Origin: an uncultured Eubacterium sp.
GTDB lineage: Bacteria; Bacillota; Clostridia; Lachnospirales; Lachnospiraceae
Length of the DNA stretch: 64,000 nucleotides
Direction of reading: 5' to 3'
NCBI GenBank assembly: GCA_934316845.1
Contig: CAKRDZ010000014.1
Coordinates: 11,102 to 75,101, forward strand
A program made the position numbers and the translations under genes. Under the pieces are notes generated by a model. The model saw only the letters and a list, made by a program, of their open reading frames with translations, did no database searches and was not told the origin of the DNA. Numbering within the stretch: the stretch's first letter is position 1; every line of letters starts with the position of its first letter. Below, piece by piece: positions 1 through 9,574 of the stretch.

Positions 1-966
1 CTGTTGATGGGCGGATGTTCCATTGATGCTTACGGAGAGCCGTTGACCGATGAGACACTGGAGCGCGCAAAGAAAAGCGATTCCGTACTGCTCGGAGCCG
101 TCGGAGGAAACGTCGGACAGAGCAACTGGTACCAGCTGCCGCCGGATAAAAGACCGGAAGCAGGTTTGCTGAAGATTCGAAAAGGACTTGGTTTGTTTTG
201 TAACCTTCGCCCGGCCGTGCTGTTTGATGAGTTGAGCGGCGCGTGTCCATTGAAAAGTGAATTGACAGAGGGCGGATTTGATTTTGTCGTCACCAGAGAG
301 CTGACCGGCGGTCTTTACTTTGGAGAGCGCTTTACGAAAGAAGTAGACGGACAGCTGCAGGCGACCGATACACTTACATATAATGAGACAGAGATTCGTC
401 GTATCGCCAAATGGGCATTTGATATCGCGATGAAGAGAAATAAAAAAGTATGTAGTGTCGACAAAGCCAATGTACTGGATTCTTCCCGCTTGTGGAGAAA
501 AGTCGTAAAAGAAGTAAGCGAAGACTATCCGGAGGTAGAGCTTTCTGACATGCTCGTAGACAACTGTGCCATGCAGCTTGTGCGTGATCCAAAGCAGTTT
601 GATGTCATTTTGACCGAGAATATGTTTGGAGATATTTTGTCAGATGAAGCAAGTATGGTAACCGGATCGATCGGTATGCTTTCTTCCGCAAGTCTCGGAG
701 AGAGTACACTTGGACTTTACGAGCCAAGTCATGGTTCGGCACCGGATATCGCCGGACAGAATAAAGCCAATCCGATCGCGACGATCTTATCCGCAGCGAT
801 GATGTTAAAATATTCTTTCAATTTGATAAAAGAATCCGATGCGGTCGAAAATGCGGTTAAGGCAGTGCTGAAGAAAGGACTCCGCACGATCGATATTATG
901 GATGAAGGAAAGACTTGTCTGGGAACAGAGGAAATGGGAAAAGCCATTTGCGATGAGATTCGCTAA
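1..966 (+). CDS. leuB: 3-isopropylmalate dehydrogenase, 5' end cut by window edge
   Basis: This enzyme carries out the NAD-dependent oxidative decarboxylation of 3-isopropylmalate in leucine biosynthesis. The reading frame is open from base 1 and lacks roughly the first 40 residues of the usual 360, so the true start lies upstream. Visible family signatures are the [11 protein letters not shown] segment, the CSVDKANVL segment carrying the catalytic lysine, the [10 protein letters not shown] metal-binding aspartate region and the [15 protein letters not shown]-binding loop near the C-terminus. It is followed after 51 bases by ilvD on the same strand, so it is probably the tail of a leu operon feeding a branched-chain amino acid cluster. 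Confidence 0.95.
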   Translation: MLMGGCSIDAYGEPLTDETLERAKKSDSVLLGAVGGNVGQSNWYQLPPDKRPEAGLLKIRKGLGLFCNLRPAVLFDELSGACPLKSELTEGGFDFVVTRELTGGLYFGERFTKEVDGQLQATDTLTYNETEIRRIAKWAFDIAMKRNKKVCSVDKANVLDSSRLWRKVVKEVSEDYPEVELSDMLVDNCAMQLVRDPKQFDVILTENMFGDILSDEASMVTGSIGMLSSASLGESTLGLYEPSHGSAPDIAGQNKANPIATILSAAMMLKYSFNLIKESDAVENAVKAVLKKGLRTIDIMDEGKTCLGTEEMGKAICDEIR

Positions 967-1017
967 ACAGACGACAGATAGATGAAATTTGAACCGGAAT
1001 GAATGGAGGTTAAATCG

Positions 1018-2685
1018 ATGAAAAGTGATTCAGTGAAAAAGGGGATGCAGACAGCACCTCAGCGTTCTTTGTTTAACGCATTGGGTATGACAAAAGAGGA
1101 ACTTGAAAAACCACTGGTTGGTATTGTCAGTTCTTACAATGAGATCGTCCCCGGTCATATGAATATTGATAAGATTGTAGAGGCAGTAAAACTCGGCGTG
1201 GCGATGGCCGGCGGAACACCGGTCGTATTTCCGGCAATCGCGGTATGCGACGGAATTGCCATGGGACATGTCGGAATGAAATATTCGCTTGTTACCCGTG
1301 ACCTGATCGCAGATTCTACCGAATGTATGGCACTTGCCCATGCGTTTGACGCCCTCGTTATGGTGCCAAACTGTGACAAAAACGTACCGGGACTTCTGAT
1401 GGCGGCAGCCAGAGTCAATGTACCGACCGTATTTGTCAGCGGCGGTCCGATGCTTGCCGGTCATGTACAGGGAAAGAAAACCAGTCTTTCCAGTATGTTT
1501 GAGGCAGTCGGTGCACATGCAGCAGGCAAAATGACAGAAGAAGAAGTCGACGATTTTGTAAGCCATGCCTGTCCTACGTGTGGTTCCTGTTCCGGTATGT
1601 ATACCGCAAACAGCATGAACTGCCTGACTGAGGCAATCGGTATGGGACTTCAGGGAAATGGTACGATTCCTGCCGTTTATTCCGAACGAATCAAACTTGC
1701 CAAACATGCAGGTATGAAAGTCATGGAACTTTATAATAAAAATATCCGTCCAAGAGACATTATGACAGAGAAGGCATTTTTGAATGCACTTACCGTCGAT
1801 ATGGCACTTGGATGTTCGACAAACAGTATGCTTCACCTGCCGGCGATCGCACATGAAGCCGGTGTGGATCTGAATCTGGATCTGGCAAACGAGATTAGTG
1901 CAAAGACACCAAACCTCTGCCACCTTGCACCAGCCGGACACACTTATATCGAAGAACTCAACGAAGCAGGCGGTGTTTATGCCGTTATGAACGAATTGAA
2001 TAAAAAAGGACTGCTGTACACCGATCTGATGACAGCAACCGGAAAGACGGTTGGAGAAAATATCGAGGGCGTTGTCAACCGCAATCCGGATGTCATCCGT
2101 CCGATCGACAATCCATACAGCCAGACGGGTGGAATCGCCATCCTGAAAGGAAATCTGGCACCGGATTCCGCTGTTGTTAAACGTTCTGCAGTTGTAGAAG
2201 AAATGATGGTTCACGAGGGACCGGCCCGCGTATTTGACTGCGAAGAAGATGCGATCGAAGCGATCAAAGGTGGAAAGATCGTTGCCGGCGATGTCGTTGT
2301 TATCCGTTATGAGGGACCAAAAGGCGGCCCCGGTATGAGAGAGATGCTCAATCCTACGTCTGCGATCGCAGGTATGGGACTCGGCTCTTCGGTGGCATTG
2401 ATCACAGATGGACGTTTTTCCGGAGCAAGCCGTGGAGCTTCTATCGGCCATGTATCACCGGAGGCAGCAGTCGGTGGTCCGATCGCACTCGTAGAAGAGG
2501 GCGACATCATTAAGATCAATATCCCGGAAAATACACTGCAGTTAGATGTCAGCGATGAAGTTCTTGCCGAGAGAAAGAAAAACTGGAAACCGAGAGCACC
2601 AAAGGTAACAACCGGATATCTGGCACGTTATGCCAATATGGTAACATCCGGAAACACCGGAGCAATCTTGAAACAGGAGTTTTAA
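1018..2685 (+). CDS. ilvD: Dihydroxy-acid dehydratase
   Basis: This Fe-S enzyme dehydrates 2,3-dihydroxy-isovalerate and 2,3-dihydroxy-3-methylvalerate to the 2-keto acids of valine and isoleucine. It is 555 residues, normal for the family. The conserved PNCDKNVPG (Cys119) and [10 protein letters not shown] (Cys185/188/191) segments supply the cluster ligands. I place the start at ATG 1018 because GGAGG at 1005-1009 lies eight bases upstream; an in-frame ATG at 1003 overlaps that site and is not credible. It lies between leuB and ilvB in one transcription direction. Confidence 0.96.
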   Translation: MKSDSVKKGMQTAPQRSLFNALGMTKEELEKPLVGIVSSYNEIVPGHMNIDKIVEAVKLGVAMAGGTPVVFPAIAVCDGIAMGHVGMKYSLVTRDLIADSTECMALAHAFDALVMVPNCDKNVPGLLMAAARVNVPTVFVSGGPMLAGHVQGKKTSLSSMFEAVGAHAAGKMTEEEVDDFVSHACPTCGSCSGMYTANSMNCLTEAIGMGLQGNGTIPAVYSERIKLAKHAGMKVMELYNKNIRPRDIMTEKAFLNALTVDMALGCSTNSMLHLPAIAHEAGVDLNLDLANEISAKTPNLCHLAPAGHTYIEELNEAGGVYAVMNELNKKGLLYTDLMTATGKTVGENIEGVVNRNPDVIRPIDNPYSQTGGIAILKGNLAPDSAVVKRSAVVEEMMVHEGPARVFDCEEDAIEAIKGGKIVAGDVVVIRYEGPKGGPGMREMLNPTSAIAGMGLGSSVALITDGRFSGASRGASIGHVSPEAAVGGPIALVEEGDIIKINIPENTLQLDVSDEVLAERKKNWKPRAPKVTTGYLARYANMVTSGNTGAILKQEF

Positions 2686-2743
2686 GGGAACTGCGTTACA
2701 AGGGTGAAACACGAAAATATTAACGAGAAAGAGGTGCATTTTC

Positions 2744-4429
2744 ATGCAATTAAATGGCTCCCAAATTTTAATCGAATGTTTATTAGAACAAGGGGTAGAC
2801 ACAATTTTCGGATATCCCGGCGGAGCGATTTTGAATGTATACGATGAATTGTATCGTTATCAGGATAAAATCAGACATGTATTAACATCCCATGAACAGG
2901 GCGCGTCTCATGCCGCTGACGGCTATGCGCGTTCTACCGGAAAAGTCGGAGTCTGTATGGCAACAAGCGGTCCGGGGGCAACCAATCTGGTAACCGGAAT
3001 TGCGACCGCTTACATGGATTCTGTTCCGATGGTAGCTATCACCTGTAATGTCGGACTTCCACTACTTGGAAAAGACAGTTTTCAGGAAGTGGATATTGCC
3101 GGTATTACGATGCCGATCACAAAGCACAGTTTCATTGTAAAAGATATCAATGATCTGGCAAAAGTGGTACGCCGTGCCTTTGCCATCGCACAGACCGGCA
3201 GACCGGGACCGGTACTTGTGGATATTACGAAAGATGTAACCGCTGCTGTGACAGAGTTTACACCACAGACACCGGATCTGATCCAGAGACAGACCGATAC
3301 GATCTGTGAAAATGATATCGAAGCCGTACTTCAGGCAATTCGTAAGGCTGAAAAACCGATGATCTTTGTCGGTGGTGGATGTATTTTGTCGGGAGCCAGT
3401 GCAGAATTGGCAGAATTTGTCAAAAAAGTAGATGCACCGGTAACCGATACCTTGATGGGAAAAGGTGCCTTTGACGGAACCGATGAATATTATACCGGTA
3501 TGCTGGGAATGCATGGAACCAAGACCGCAAACCTGAGTGTGACAGAATGCGATCTGTTACTTGCTCTGGGTGTCCGTTTCTCGGATCGTGTTACAGGAAA
3601 TGCAAAGAAATTTGCTACCAATGCAAAGATTGTTCATATTGACATCGATGCGGCAGAGATCAACAAAAATATTCAGGTAGATTATTCTATCGTAGGCGAC
3701 TTGAAAGCCGTACTTGAAATTCTCAATAAAAAACTGGAAAACCAGTATCATAAAGCATGGATTGATAAAGTGCTTGCAAGAAAGGCCGCACTTCCGATGA
3801 CATATCGTGATGATGTGCTGACCGGCCCGTATGTGATCGAACGCATCAATGCAGCGACACAGGGAGATGCAATCATCACTACAGATGTAGGACAGCATCA
3901 GATGTGGGCAGCACAGTATTATCAGTATAAAAATCCACGTTCATTCCTTAGTTCCGGTGGTATGGGAACGATGGGATATGGACTGGGTGCCTGTATCGGA
4001 GCAAAAGTCGGAAATCCGGATAAGACAGTATTTAATATCGCCGGAGATGGATGTTTCCGCATGAATATGAACGAGTTAGCTACTGCTTCCCGTTATGATA
4101 TCCCGATCATTCAGGTTGTATTTGATAATCATGCCCTTGGCATGGTTCGTCAGTGGCAGACATTGTTCTATGGCAAACGTTATTCAAGTACTATTCTTCA
4201 GGACAAAGTGGATTATGTAAAAGTGTCCGAAGCTCTTGGTGCAAAGGCATTTTTGGTAACCAAACGTGAAGAAGTTGACGACGTACTGAAACAGGCAATG
4301 CAGGAAAAAGGTCCGGTAGTGATCTGCTGCGTTCTGGATCAGGATGACAAAGTGTGGCCGATGGTGGCACCTGGAGAGGCGATTGAAAAAGCCTTTACAG
4401 AAGAAGATTTAAAGAAGTCAGAATCATAA
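2744..4429 (+). CDS. ilvB: Acetolactate synthase, large (catalytic) subunit
   Basis: This thiamine diphosphate- and FAD-dependent enzyme condenses pyruvate with pyruvate or 2-ketobutyrate, the first common step to valine, leucine and isoleucine. The 561 residues show the N-terminal pyrimidine-binding domain (FGYPGGAILNVYDEL, SHEQGASHAADGYAR), a central FAD-type domain and the C-terminal diphosphate-binding motif starting GDGCFRMNMNEL. GAGGTG precedes the ATG by seven bases. The regulatory small subunit (ilvN) that often follows is absent; serC comes next instead, so any small subunit must be encoded elsewhere. Confidence 0.95.
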   Translation: MQLNGSQILIECLLEQGVDTIFGYPGGAILNVYDELYRYQDKIRHVLTSHEQGASHAADGYARSTGKVGVCMATSGPGATNLVTGIATAYMDSVPMVAITCNVGLPLLGKDSFQEVDIAGITMPITKHSFIVKDINDLAKVVRRAFAIAQTGRPGPVLVDITKDVTAAVTEFTPQTPDLIQRQTDTICENDIEAVLQAIRKAEKPMIFVGGGCILSGASAELAEFVKKVDAPVTDTLMGKGAFDGTDEYYTGMLGMHGTKTANLSVTECDLLLALGVRFSDRVTGNAKKFATNAKIVHIDIDAAEINKNIQVDYSIVGDLKAVLEILNKKLENQYHKAWIDKVLARKAALPMTYRDDVLTGPYVIERINAATQGDAIITTDVGQHQMWAAQYYQYKNPRSFLSSGGMGTMGYGLGACIGAKVGNPDKTVFNIAGDGCFRMNMNELATASRYDIPIIQVVFDNHALGMVRQWQTLFYGKRYSSTILQDKVDYVKVSEALGAKAFLVTKREEVDDVLKQAMQEKGPVVICCVLDQDDKVWPMVAPGEAIEKAFTEEDLKKSES

Positions 4430-4468
4430 TGCATGATTTTAGATAAATATTTTAAGGAGGTTTTAGCC

Positions 4469-5551
4469 GTGGCTAGAGTTTATAATTTTTCAGCTGGACC
4501 AGCTGTATTACCAGAGGAAGTTTTACAAGAAGCAGCAGATGAGATGCTTGATTACAGAGGAACAGGGATGTCTGTAATGGAGATGAGCCATCGTTCCAAA
4601 GCATACGATGAGATCATTAAGACAGCAGAAGCAGATCTTAGAGATTTGATGAATATTCCGGACAATTACAAAGTATTGTTCCTTCAGGGCGGTGCTTCTC
4701 AGCAGTTTGCCATGATTCCTATGAATTTGATGAAGAATGGTGTTGCGGACTATATTGTAACCGGACAGTGGGCAAAAAAAGCGTATACAGAGGCTTGCAA
4801 ATATGGAAAAGCAAATAAGATCGCTTCTTCCGAAGACAAAACATTTTCTTACATACCGGATTGCTCGGATCTGCCGATCGATGAGGATGCAGATTATGTA
4901 TATATTTGTGAAAATAACACAATTTACGGAACAAAATACAAAACACTGCCAAATACAAAAGGAAAGACATTGGTAGCAGACGTTTCTTCCTGCTTCTTGT
5001 CAGAACCTGTGGATGTGACAAAATACGGCGTCATCTATGGCGGTGTTCAGAAAAATATCGGACCTGCCGGTGTTGTTATCGTGATCATCCGCGAAGATCT
5101 GATCCCTGAGAGCGTAGATGAAAAAGTACCTACGATGCTTCAGTACAAGATTCACGCAGATGCACAGAGCCTTTACAATACACCTCCTGCTTACGGTATT
5201 TATATCTGCGGTAAAGTATTCAAATGGCTCAAGAAAATGGGCGGTCTTGAAGTGATGAAACAGCGTAATGAAGAAAAAGCAAAAATCCTTTATGATTTTT
5301 TGGATTCCAGCAAATTGTTCAAAGGAACTGTTCGCAAAGAAGATCGTTCTTTGATGAACGTACCATTTGTCACAGGAAATGACGAACTGGATGCTAAATT
5401 TGTTAAAGAGGCAAAAGAGGCCGGATTTGAAAACCTGAAGGGACACCGTACCGTCGGCGGAATGCGTGCAAGTATTTACAACGCTATGCCAAAGGAAGGT
5501 GTAGAAAAACTGGTTGAGTTTATGAAGAAATTTGAAGAGGAGAATCTGTAA
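4469..5551 (+). CDS. serC: Phosphoserine aminotransferase
   Basis: This PLP enzyme converts 3-phosphohydroxypyruvate and glutamate to phosphoserine, the second step of serine synthesis. The N-terminal YNFSAGPAVLPEEVL is the classic SerC opening, and the PLP lysine sits in GGVQKNIGPAG. Length is 360 residues. The start is GTG 4469, preceded by AGGAGG at 4455-4460; an upstream in-frame ATG at 4433 would add 12 non-homologous residues and put the ribosome site inside the gene. Its stop codon overlaps the serA start by one base (TAATG), so the two are translationally coupled. Confidence 0.95.
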   Translation: MARVYNFSAGPAVLPEEVLQEAADEMLDYRGTGMSVMEMSHRSKAYDEIIKTAEADLRDLMNIPDNYKVLFLQGGASQQFAMIPMNLMKNGVADYIVTGQWAKKAYTEACKYGKANKIASSEDKTFSYIPDCSDLPIDEDADYVYICENNTIYGTKYKTLPNTKGKTLVADVSSCFLSEPVDVTKYGVIYGGVQKNIGPAGVVIVIIREDLIPESVDEKVPTMLQYKIHADAQSLYNTPPAYGIYICGKVFKWLKKMGGLEVMKQRNEEKAKILYDFLDSSKLFKGTVRKEDRSLMNVPFVTGNDELDAKFVKEAKEAGFENLKGHRTVGGMRASIYNAMPKEGVEKLVEFMKKFEEENL

Positions 5552-6717
5552 TGAGTGTAAAAGTAAACTGCTTAAATCCGATCGCAAAATGCGGTTTGGA
5601 TTTACTGGATGACAATTATGAGATGGTAGACGATGCCGCACAGGCAGAGGCAATTTTGGTTCGAAGCGCTTCCATGCATGAGATGGAATTGTCCGATGAT
5701 CTGGTAGCGGTAGCGAGAGCCGGAGCCGGAGTAAATAACATTCCTTTGGACAAATGTGCAGAAAAAGGAATCGTTGTATTTAATACTCCGGGAGCCAATG
5801 CAAATGGTGTAAAAGAGCTGGTTGTAGCAGCAATGCTTCTTGCTTCCCGTGATATCGTAGGTGGTATCGAGTGGATCAAAGAAAACAAAGACGACGAAGG
5901 CATTGCAAAAGCAGCAGAAAAGGCGAAAAAAGCATTTGCAGGAACCGAGATCGCCGGTAAAAAACTCGGAATCATCGGTCTGGGAGCCATCGGTGTACTG
6001 GTTGCCAATGCAGCAAACCGTCTTGGCATGGAAGTGTATGGATGCGACCCATATCTTTCCGTAGATAACGCATTGAATATGTCCCGCGATATCACGATCG
6101 TAAAGACATACGAAGAGATTTACGATGTCTGTGATTTTATCACGGTGCATGTACCACTGCTGGATTCCACAAAGGGAATGTTTGATAAAGCCGCTTTTGA
6201 TAAGATGAAAGATGGCGTTGTATTTTTGAACTTCTCCCGTGACACTCTGGTAAATGAGCCGGATATGAAAGTAGCACTTGAAAGCGGTAAAGTGAAGAAA
6301 TACGTAGTAGATTTCCCAAATCCGACTACGGTAAATCTTCCAAATACCATCGTAACTCCTCATTTGGGAGCTTCCACACAGGAATCCGAAGATAACTGTG
6401 CAAAGATGGCAGTAAAAGAAATTCGTGACTTTATCGAAAATGGTAATATTAAGAATTCGGTAAACTATCCTGCATGTGATGCCGGTGTATGTGCGACAGA
6501 AGGACGTATTGCCGTTGCACATAAAAACGTGCATTCCATGTTGTCACAGTTTACGACCTTATTTGCAAATGATGGCATCAACATTGAAAACATGGTAAAT
6601 AAGAGCCGTGGGGATTATGCATATACGATTTTTGATATCTGCAACCCATCAACAGAGAAACTGGTAAATGAATTGCAGGCAATTGACGGTGTAATCAAGG
6701 TACGTATTGTAAAATAA
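5551..6717 (+). CDS. serA: D-3-phosphoglycerate dehydrogenase
   Basis: This NAD-dependent enzyme performs the first step of serine synthesis from 3-phosphoglycerate. The 388 residues contain the 2-hydroxyacid dehydrogenase fold with the GLGAIGVLVANAA nucleotide-binding loop around residue 140, the catalytic histidine in TPHLGASTQESE around residue 270, and a C-terminal ACT-like regulatory domain of about 70 residues that usually senses serine. It overlaps serC by one base. Here serC-serA sit directly behind branched-chain amino acid genes, so the two pathways probably share transcription. Confidence 0.94.
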   Translation: MSVKVNCLNPIAKCGLDLLDDNYEMVDDAAQAEAILVRSASMHEMELSDDLVAVARAGAGVNNIPLDKCAEKGIVVFNTPGANANGVKELVVAAMLLASRDIVGGIEWIKENKDDEGIAKAAEKAKKAFAGTEIAGKKLGIIGLGAIGVLVANAANRLGMEVYGCDPYLSVDNALNMSRDITIVKTYEEIYDVCDFITVHVPLLDSTKGMFDKAAFDKMKDGVVFLNFSRDTLVNEPDMKVALESGKVKKYVVDFPNPTTVNLPNTIVTPHLGASTQESEDNCAKMAVKEIRDFIENGNIKNSVNYPACDAGVCATEGRIAVAHKNVHSMLSQFTTLFANDGINIENMVNKSRGDYAYTIFDICNPSTEKLVNELQAIDGVIKVRIVK

Positions 6718-6756
6718 GCAGATGTGCCGGAGAAAGAGAAAGGAAGGGTACTCTTA

Positions 6757-7761
6757 ATGAAATTGAAAAAATTAATCGCAGCAGCACTTACAGCAATGAT
6801 GACAATGTCTCTGACCGCTTGCGGCGGAGCCGGAAACTCGACAGAGACAGCATCCGGTGGTGCGGTAGACAGTGGAAAAACTTACAAAATTGGTATCTGC
6901 CAGCTGGTTCAGCATGAAGCATTGGATGCAGCAACCAAAGGATTCAAAGATGCGCTGACAGAAAAACTGGGCGACAAAGTAACCTTTGACGAGCAGAATG
7001 CACAGGGAGATTCCCCAACATGTGCAACCATCGTAAACTCCTTTGTTTCGGAAAACGTAGATTTGATCCTTGCCAATGCAACAGCGCCTCTTCAGGCGGC
7101 AGCGACAGGCACAACAGATATTCCGATCCTCGGAACTTCCGTAACTGATTATGGTACAGCTTTGAATATCAAAGACTGGAAAGGGACGACAGGTGTTAAT
7201 GTATCCGGTACTTCGGATCTTGCACCGCTCGATCAGCAGGCAGCGATGATCAAAGAATTGTTCCCGGATAAGAAAAAAGTAGGACTTCTTTACTGTTCCG
7301 CAGAAGCGAACTCTCTGTATCAGGTAGAGACGATCAAAGGATATCTGGAAAAAGATGGATATACTTGTACCAACTATTCTTTTGTAGATTCCAATGATAT
7401 TGCATCTGTAGTCAGCAATGCAGCGAAAAACAGTGACGTAATTTATGTACCTACCGATAATACCGCGGCTTCCAATACCGAAGTGATCCGTAATACCTGT
7501 GTTCCTGCCAAAGTTCCTGTTGTTGCCGGAGAGCAGGGAATCTGTAACGGATGTGGTGTGGCAACTCTTTCCATCAGTTATTATGACCTTGGTTATACAA
7601 CCGGTGAGATGGCATATGATGTTTTGGTAAATGGAAAAGACGTTTCTACAATGGAAGTAAAATTTGCACCAAAAGTAACCAAACAGTACAACGAAAGTAT
7701 TTGTAAGGAATTGGGAATTGACATTCCGGAAGGATACGAAAAAATCGAAGCTTCCAAATAA
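6757..7761 (+). CDS. ABC transporter substrate-binding lipoprotein (TrpX-like family)
   Basis: This is the extracellular solute-binding component of an ABC importer. The start is ATG 6757 (334 residues). It opens with MKLKKLIAAALTAMMTMS followed by the lipobox LTAC, so Cys22 should be lipid-anchored. The mature part has a periplasmic-binding fold of the uncharacterised PF04392 family (two lobes, with repeated PVVAGEQGI-type strand-turn motifs). Members are sometimes linked to tryptophan or other amino acids, but no T-box leader is visible here, so the substrate is not assigned. It is followed at once by the permease and ATPase, and preceded after 39 bases by serA; shared transcription is likely. 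Confidence 0.88.
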   Translation: MKLKKLIAAALTAMMTMSLTACGGAGNSTETASGGAVDSGKTYKIGICQLVQHEALDAATKGFKDALTEKLGDKVTFDEQNAQGDSPTCATIVNSFVSENVDLILANATAPLQAAATGTTDIPILGTSVTDYGTALNIKDWKGTTGVNVSGTSDLAPLDQQAAMIKELFPDKKKVGLLYCSAEANSLYQVETIKGYLEKDGYTCTNYSFVDSNDIASVVSNAAKNSDVIYVPTDNTAASNTEVIRNTCVPAKVPVVAGEQGICNGCGVATLSISYYDLGYTTGEMAYDVLVNGKDVSTMEVKFAPKVTKQYNESICKELGIDIPEGYEKIEASK

Positions 7762-7787
7762 GCTGACGAAAACGGAGGTAAGGTTTT

Positions 7788-8723
7788 TTGGATATTTCAG
7801 TGTTATTAAGTGCCATGCCCGGAGCAGTCGCTCAGGGACTGATCTGGGGAATTATGGCAATCGGAGTGTATATTACATACAAAATCCTGGATGTCGCGGA
7901 TCTGACCGTAGACGGTTCGATGTGTACAGGTGGAGCGGTCAGTATTATGATGATGCTGAACGGCTATAATGTGTGGGTAAGTCTGCTGGCAGCATTTATT
8001 GCCGGTATGTTAGCAGGTCTGGTAACCGGAATTTTTCATACGTTTATGGGAATTCCGGCCATCCTCGCCGGTATTTTGACACAGCTGGCACTGTACTCGA
8101 TCAACTTAAAGATCATGGGACGTGCCAATCAGGCGATCAGTGTAATGAATTACGATCTGCTTGTGTCACTTCGAAATGTAAAAAATGTACCATTTTATCA
8201 GAATTCCATCTTTGTGGTTGCCATTTTCTGTATTGTGATCATCGGAATCCTGTACTGGTTCTTCGGAACGGAACTTGGATGCTCTCTTCGTGCGACCGGA
8301 TGTAATCCGAATATGAGCCGTGCGCAGGGAATCAATACGAATTTCAATATCGTACTTGGTCTGATGATCTCCAACGGACTGGTTGCTCTTGCGAGTGCCC
8401 TTTGTTCCCAGTATCAGGGATTTGCGGATATCAATATGGGACGTGGTGCAATCGTAATCGGTCTTGCCGCTGTTATCATCGGTAAAGTGGTATTTGAGAA
8501 AGTGTTCCACAATTTTGCATTGAAACTGCTCAGCGTCGTACTGGGTGCCGTGATCTATTATGCAGTATTACAGGTAGTTATCTGGTTTGGTCTGGATACC
8601 GACCTTCTCAAACTTCTTTCTGCTCTTGTGGTGGCATTGTTCCTTGCACTGCCATACTGGAAAAAGAAGTATATTGTAAAACCGGTAAAGAGAGGAGGGG
8701 CGCAAAATGTTGGAAGTAAATAA
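7788..8723 (+). CDS. ABC transporter permease (TrpY-like)
   Basis: This is the integral membrane channel of the importer. The protein (311 residues) is strongly hydrophobic with about eight to nine predicted membrane segments, including GVYITYKILDVADLTVDGS, a conserved opening in this branched-chain-permease-like family. The start is TTG 7788 with GGAGGT at 7774-7779. The last 17 bases overlap the ATPase gene, indicating coupled translation. It partners with the lipoprotein upstream. Confidence 0.9.
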   Translation: MDISVLLSAMPGAVAQGLIWGIMAIGVYITYKILDVADLTVDGSMCTGGAVSIMMMLNGYNVWVSLLAAFIAGMLAGLVTGIFHTFMGIPAILAGILTQLALYSINLKIMGRANQAISVMNYDLLVSLRNVKNVPFYQNSIFVVAIFCIVIIGILYWFFGTELGCSLRATGCNPNMSRAQGINTNFNIVLGLMISNGLVALASALCSQYQGFADINMGRGAIVIGLAAVIIGKVVFEKVFHNFALKLLSVVLGAVIYYAVLQVVIWFGLDTDLLKLLSALVVALFLALPYWKKKYIVKPVKRGGAQNVGSK

Positions 8724-9501
8724 TATTTACAAGACATTTAATCCGGGAACCGTCAATGAAAAGCTCGCCCTTGACGGACTCTCTTTAAAACTCAAAGAAG
8801 GTGACTTTGTCACCGTGATCGGTGGAAATGGTGCCGGAAAGTCGACACTTTTAAATGCTCTTGCCGGCGTATGGTTTGTCGATGAAGGACAGATCATCAT
8901 CGATGGCAAAGATGTCACTAAAGTGCCGGAACATAAGCGTGCTGCCTATCTTGGACGTGTTTTTCAGGATCCAATGATGGGAACAGCTGCGACGATGGGA
9001 ATTGATGAAAATATGGCACTTGCGATGCGCCGCGGAAAAAGCAGAGGACTGCGTATCGGTATTACGCAGAAAGAGCGCAGCCAGTTCCGTGAGATGTTGA
9101 AGGTTCTGGATCTTGGACTGGAAGACCGTCTGACTTCCAAAGTCGGACTGCTTTCCGGTGGACAGAGACAGGCAGTCACACTTTTGATGGCAGCGCTGAA
9201 AAAGCCCCGCCTTCTCTTGCTGGATGAGCATACCGCGGCATTGGATCCAAAGACCGCGGCAAAAGTACTGCAGGCGACCAATAATATCGTAAACAAAGAC
9301 CATTTGACAACATTGATGATCACACACAATATGCGCGATGCGATCGCAAACGGAAATCGTTTGATCATGTTAAATAATGGAAAAGTGATTTTGGATATCG
9401 AAGGGGAAGAAAAGAAAAAACTGACCGTAGACGATCTTCTTCATCAGTTTGCACAGGTGAGTGGAGAAGACTTTGCCAACGATCGTACATTACTTTCTTA
9501 A
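8707..9501 (+). CDS. ABC transporter ATP-binding protein
   Basis: This is the cytoplasmic ATPase that powers the importer encoded by the preceding two genes. The 264 residues carry Walker A GGNGAGKSTL (near residue 40), the ABC signature LLSGGQRQAV (near residue 155), Walker B LLLLDEHTAALDP and the switch histidine in MITHNM. A purine-rich GAGAGGAGGGG within the 3' end of the permease gene acts as ribosome site. A strong hairpin terminator follows within 13 bases, so this is the last gene of the leuB-to-ABC run. Confidence 0.94.
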   Translation: MLEVNNIYKTFNPGTVNEKLALDGLSLKLKEGDFVTVIGGNGAGKSTLLNALAGVWFVDEGQIIIDGKDVTKVPEHKRAAYLGRVFQDPMMGTAATMGIDENMALAMRRGKSRGLRIGITQKERSQFREMLKVLDLGLEDRLTSKVGLLSGGQRQAVTLLMAALKKPRLLLLDEHTAALDPKTAAKVLQATNNIVNKDHLTTLMITHNMRDAIANGNRLIMLNNGKVILDIEGEEKKKLTVDDLLHQFAQVSGEDFANDRTLLS

Positions 9502-9513
9502 TTCCTTTTAACG

Positions 9514-9558
9514 AACGATTCAGGGCTGTTGCTATGCAAACCCTGAATCGTTATCTTT
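9514..9558 (+). terminator. Terminator after ABC transporter operon
   Basis: Perfect 12-bp arms (9514-9525 and 9541-9552) enclose a 15-base loop, followed by a short T-rich run. The arms, AACGATTCAGGG and its complement, differ by one base from the ends of the MITE-like element described at 13688, so this may be a collapsed copy. Confidence 0.8.
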
Positions 9559-9574
9559 TGAGAACGAGGTTGTT

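Noticed and set aside
1030..2451. Long reverse-strand frame of 473 codons opposite ilvD
   Set aside because: It lies entirely inside a clear dihydroxy-acid dehydratase gene, has no ribosome site and an implausible Cys/His-rich composition.
5602..6534. Reverse-strand frame of 310 codons opposite serA
   Set aside because: It is a shadow of a fully conserved enzyme; no promoter or ribosome site.
6718..6790. T-box or SAM riboswitch before the TrpX-like transporter
   Set aside because: Only 39 bases separate serA from the start codon, too short for a T-box, and no specifier stem or antiterminator motif is visible.
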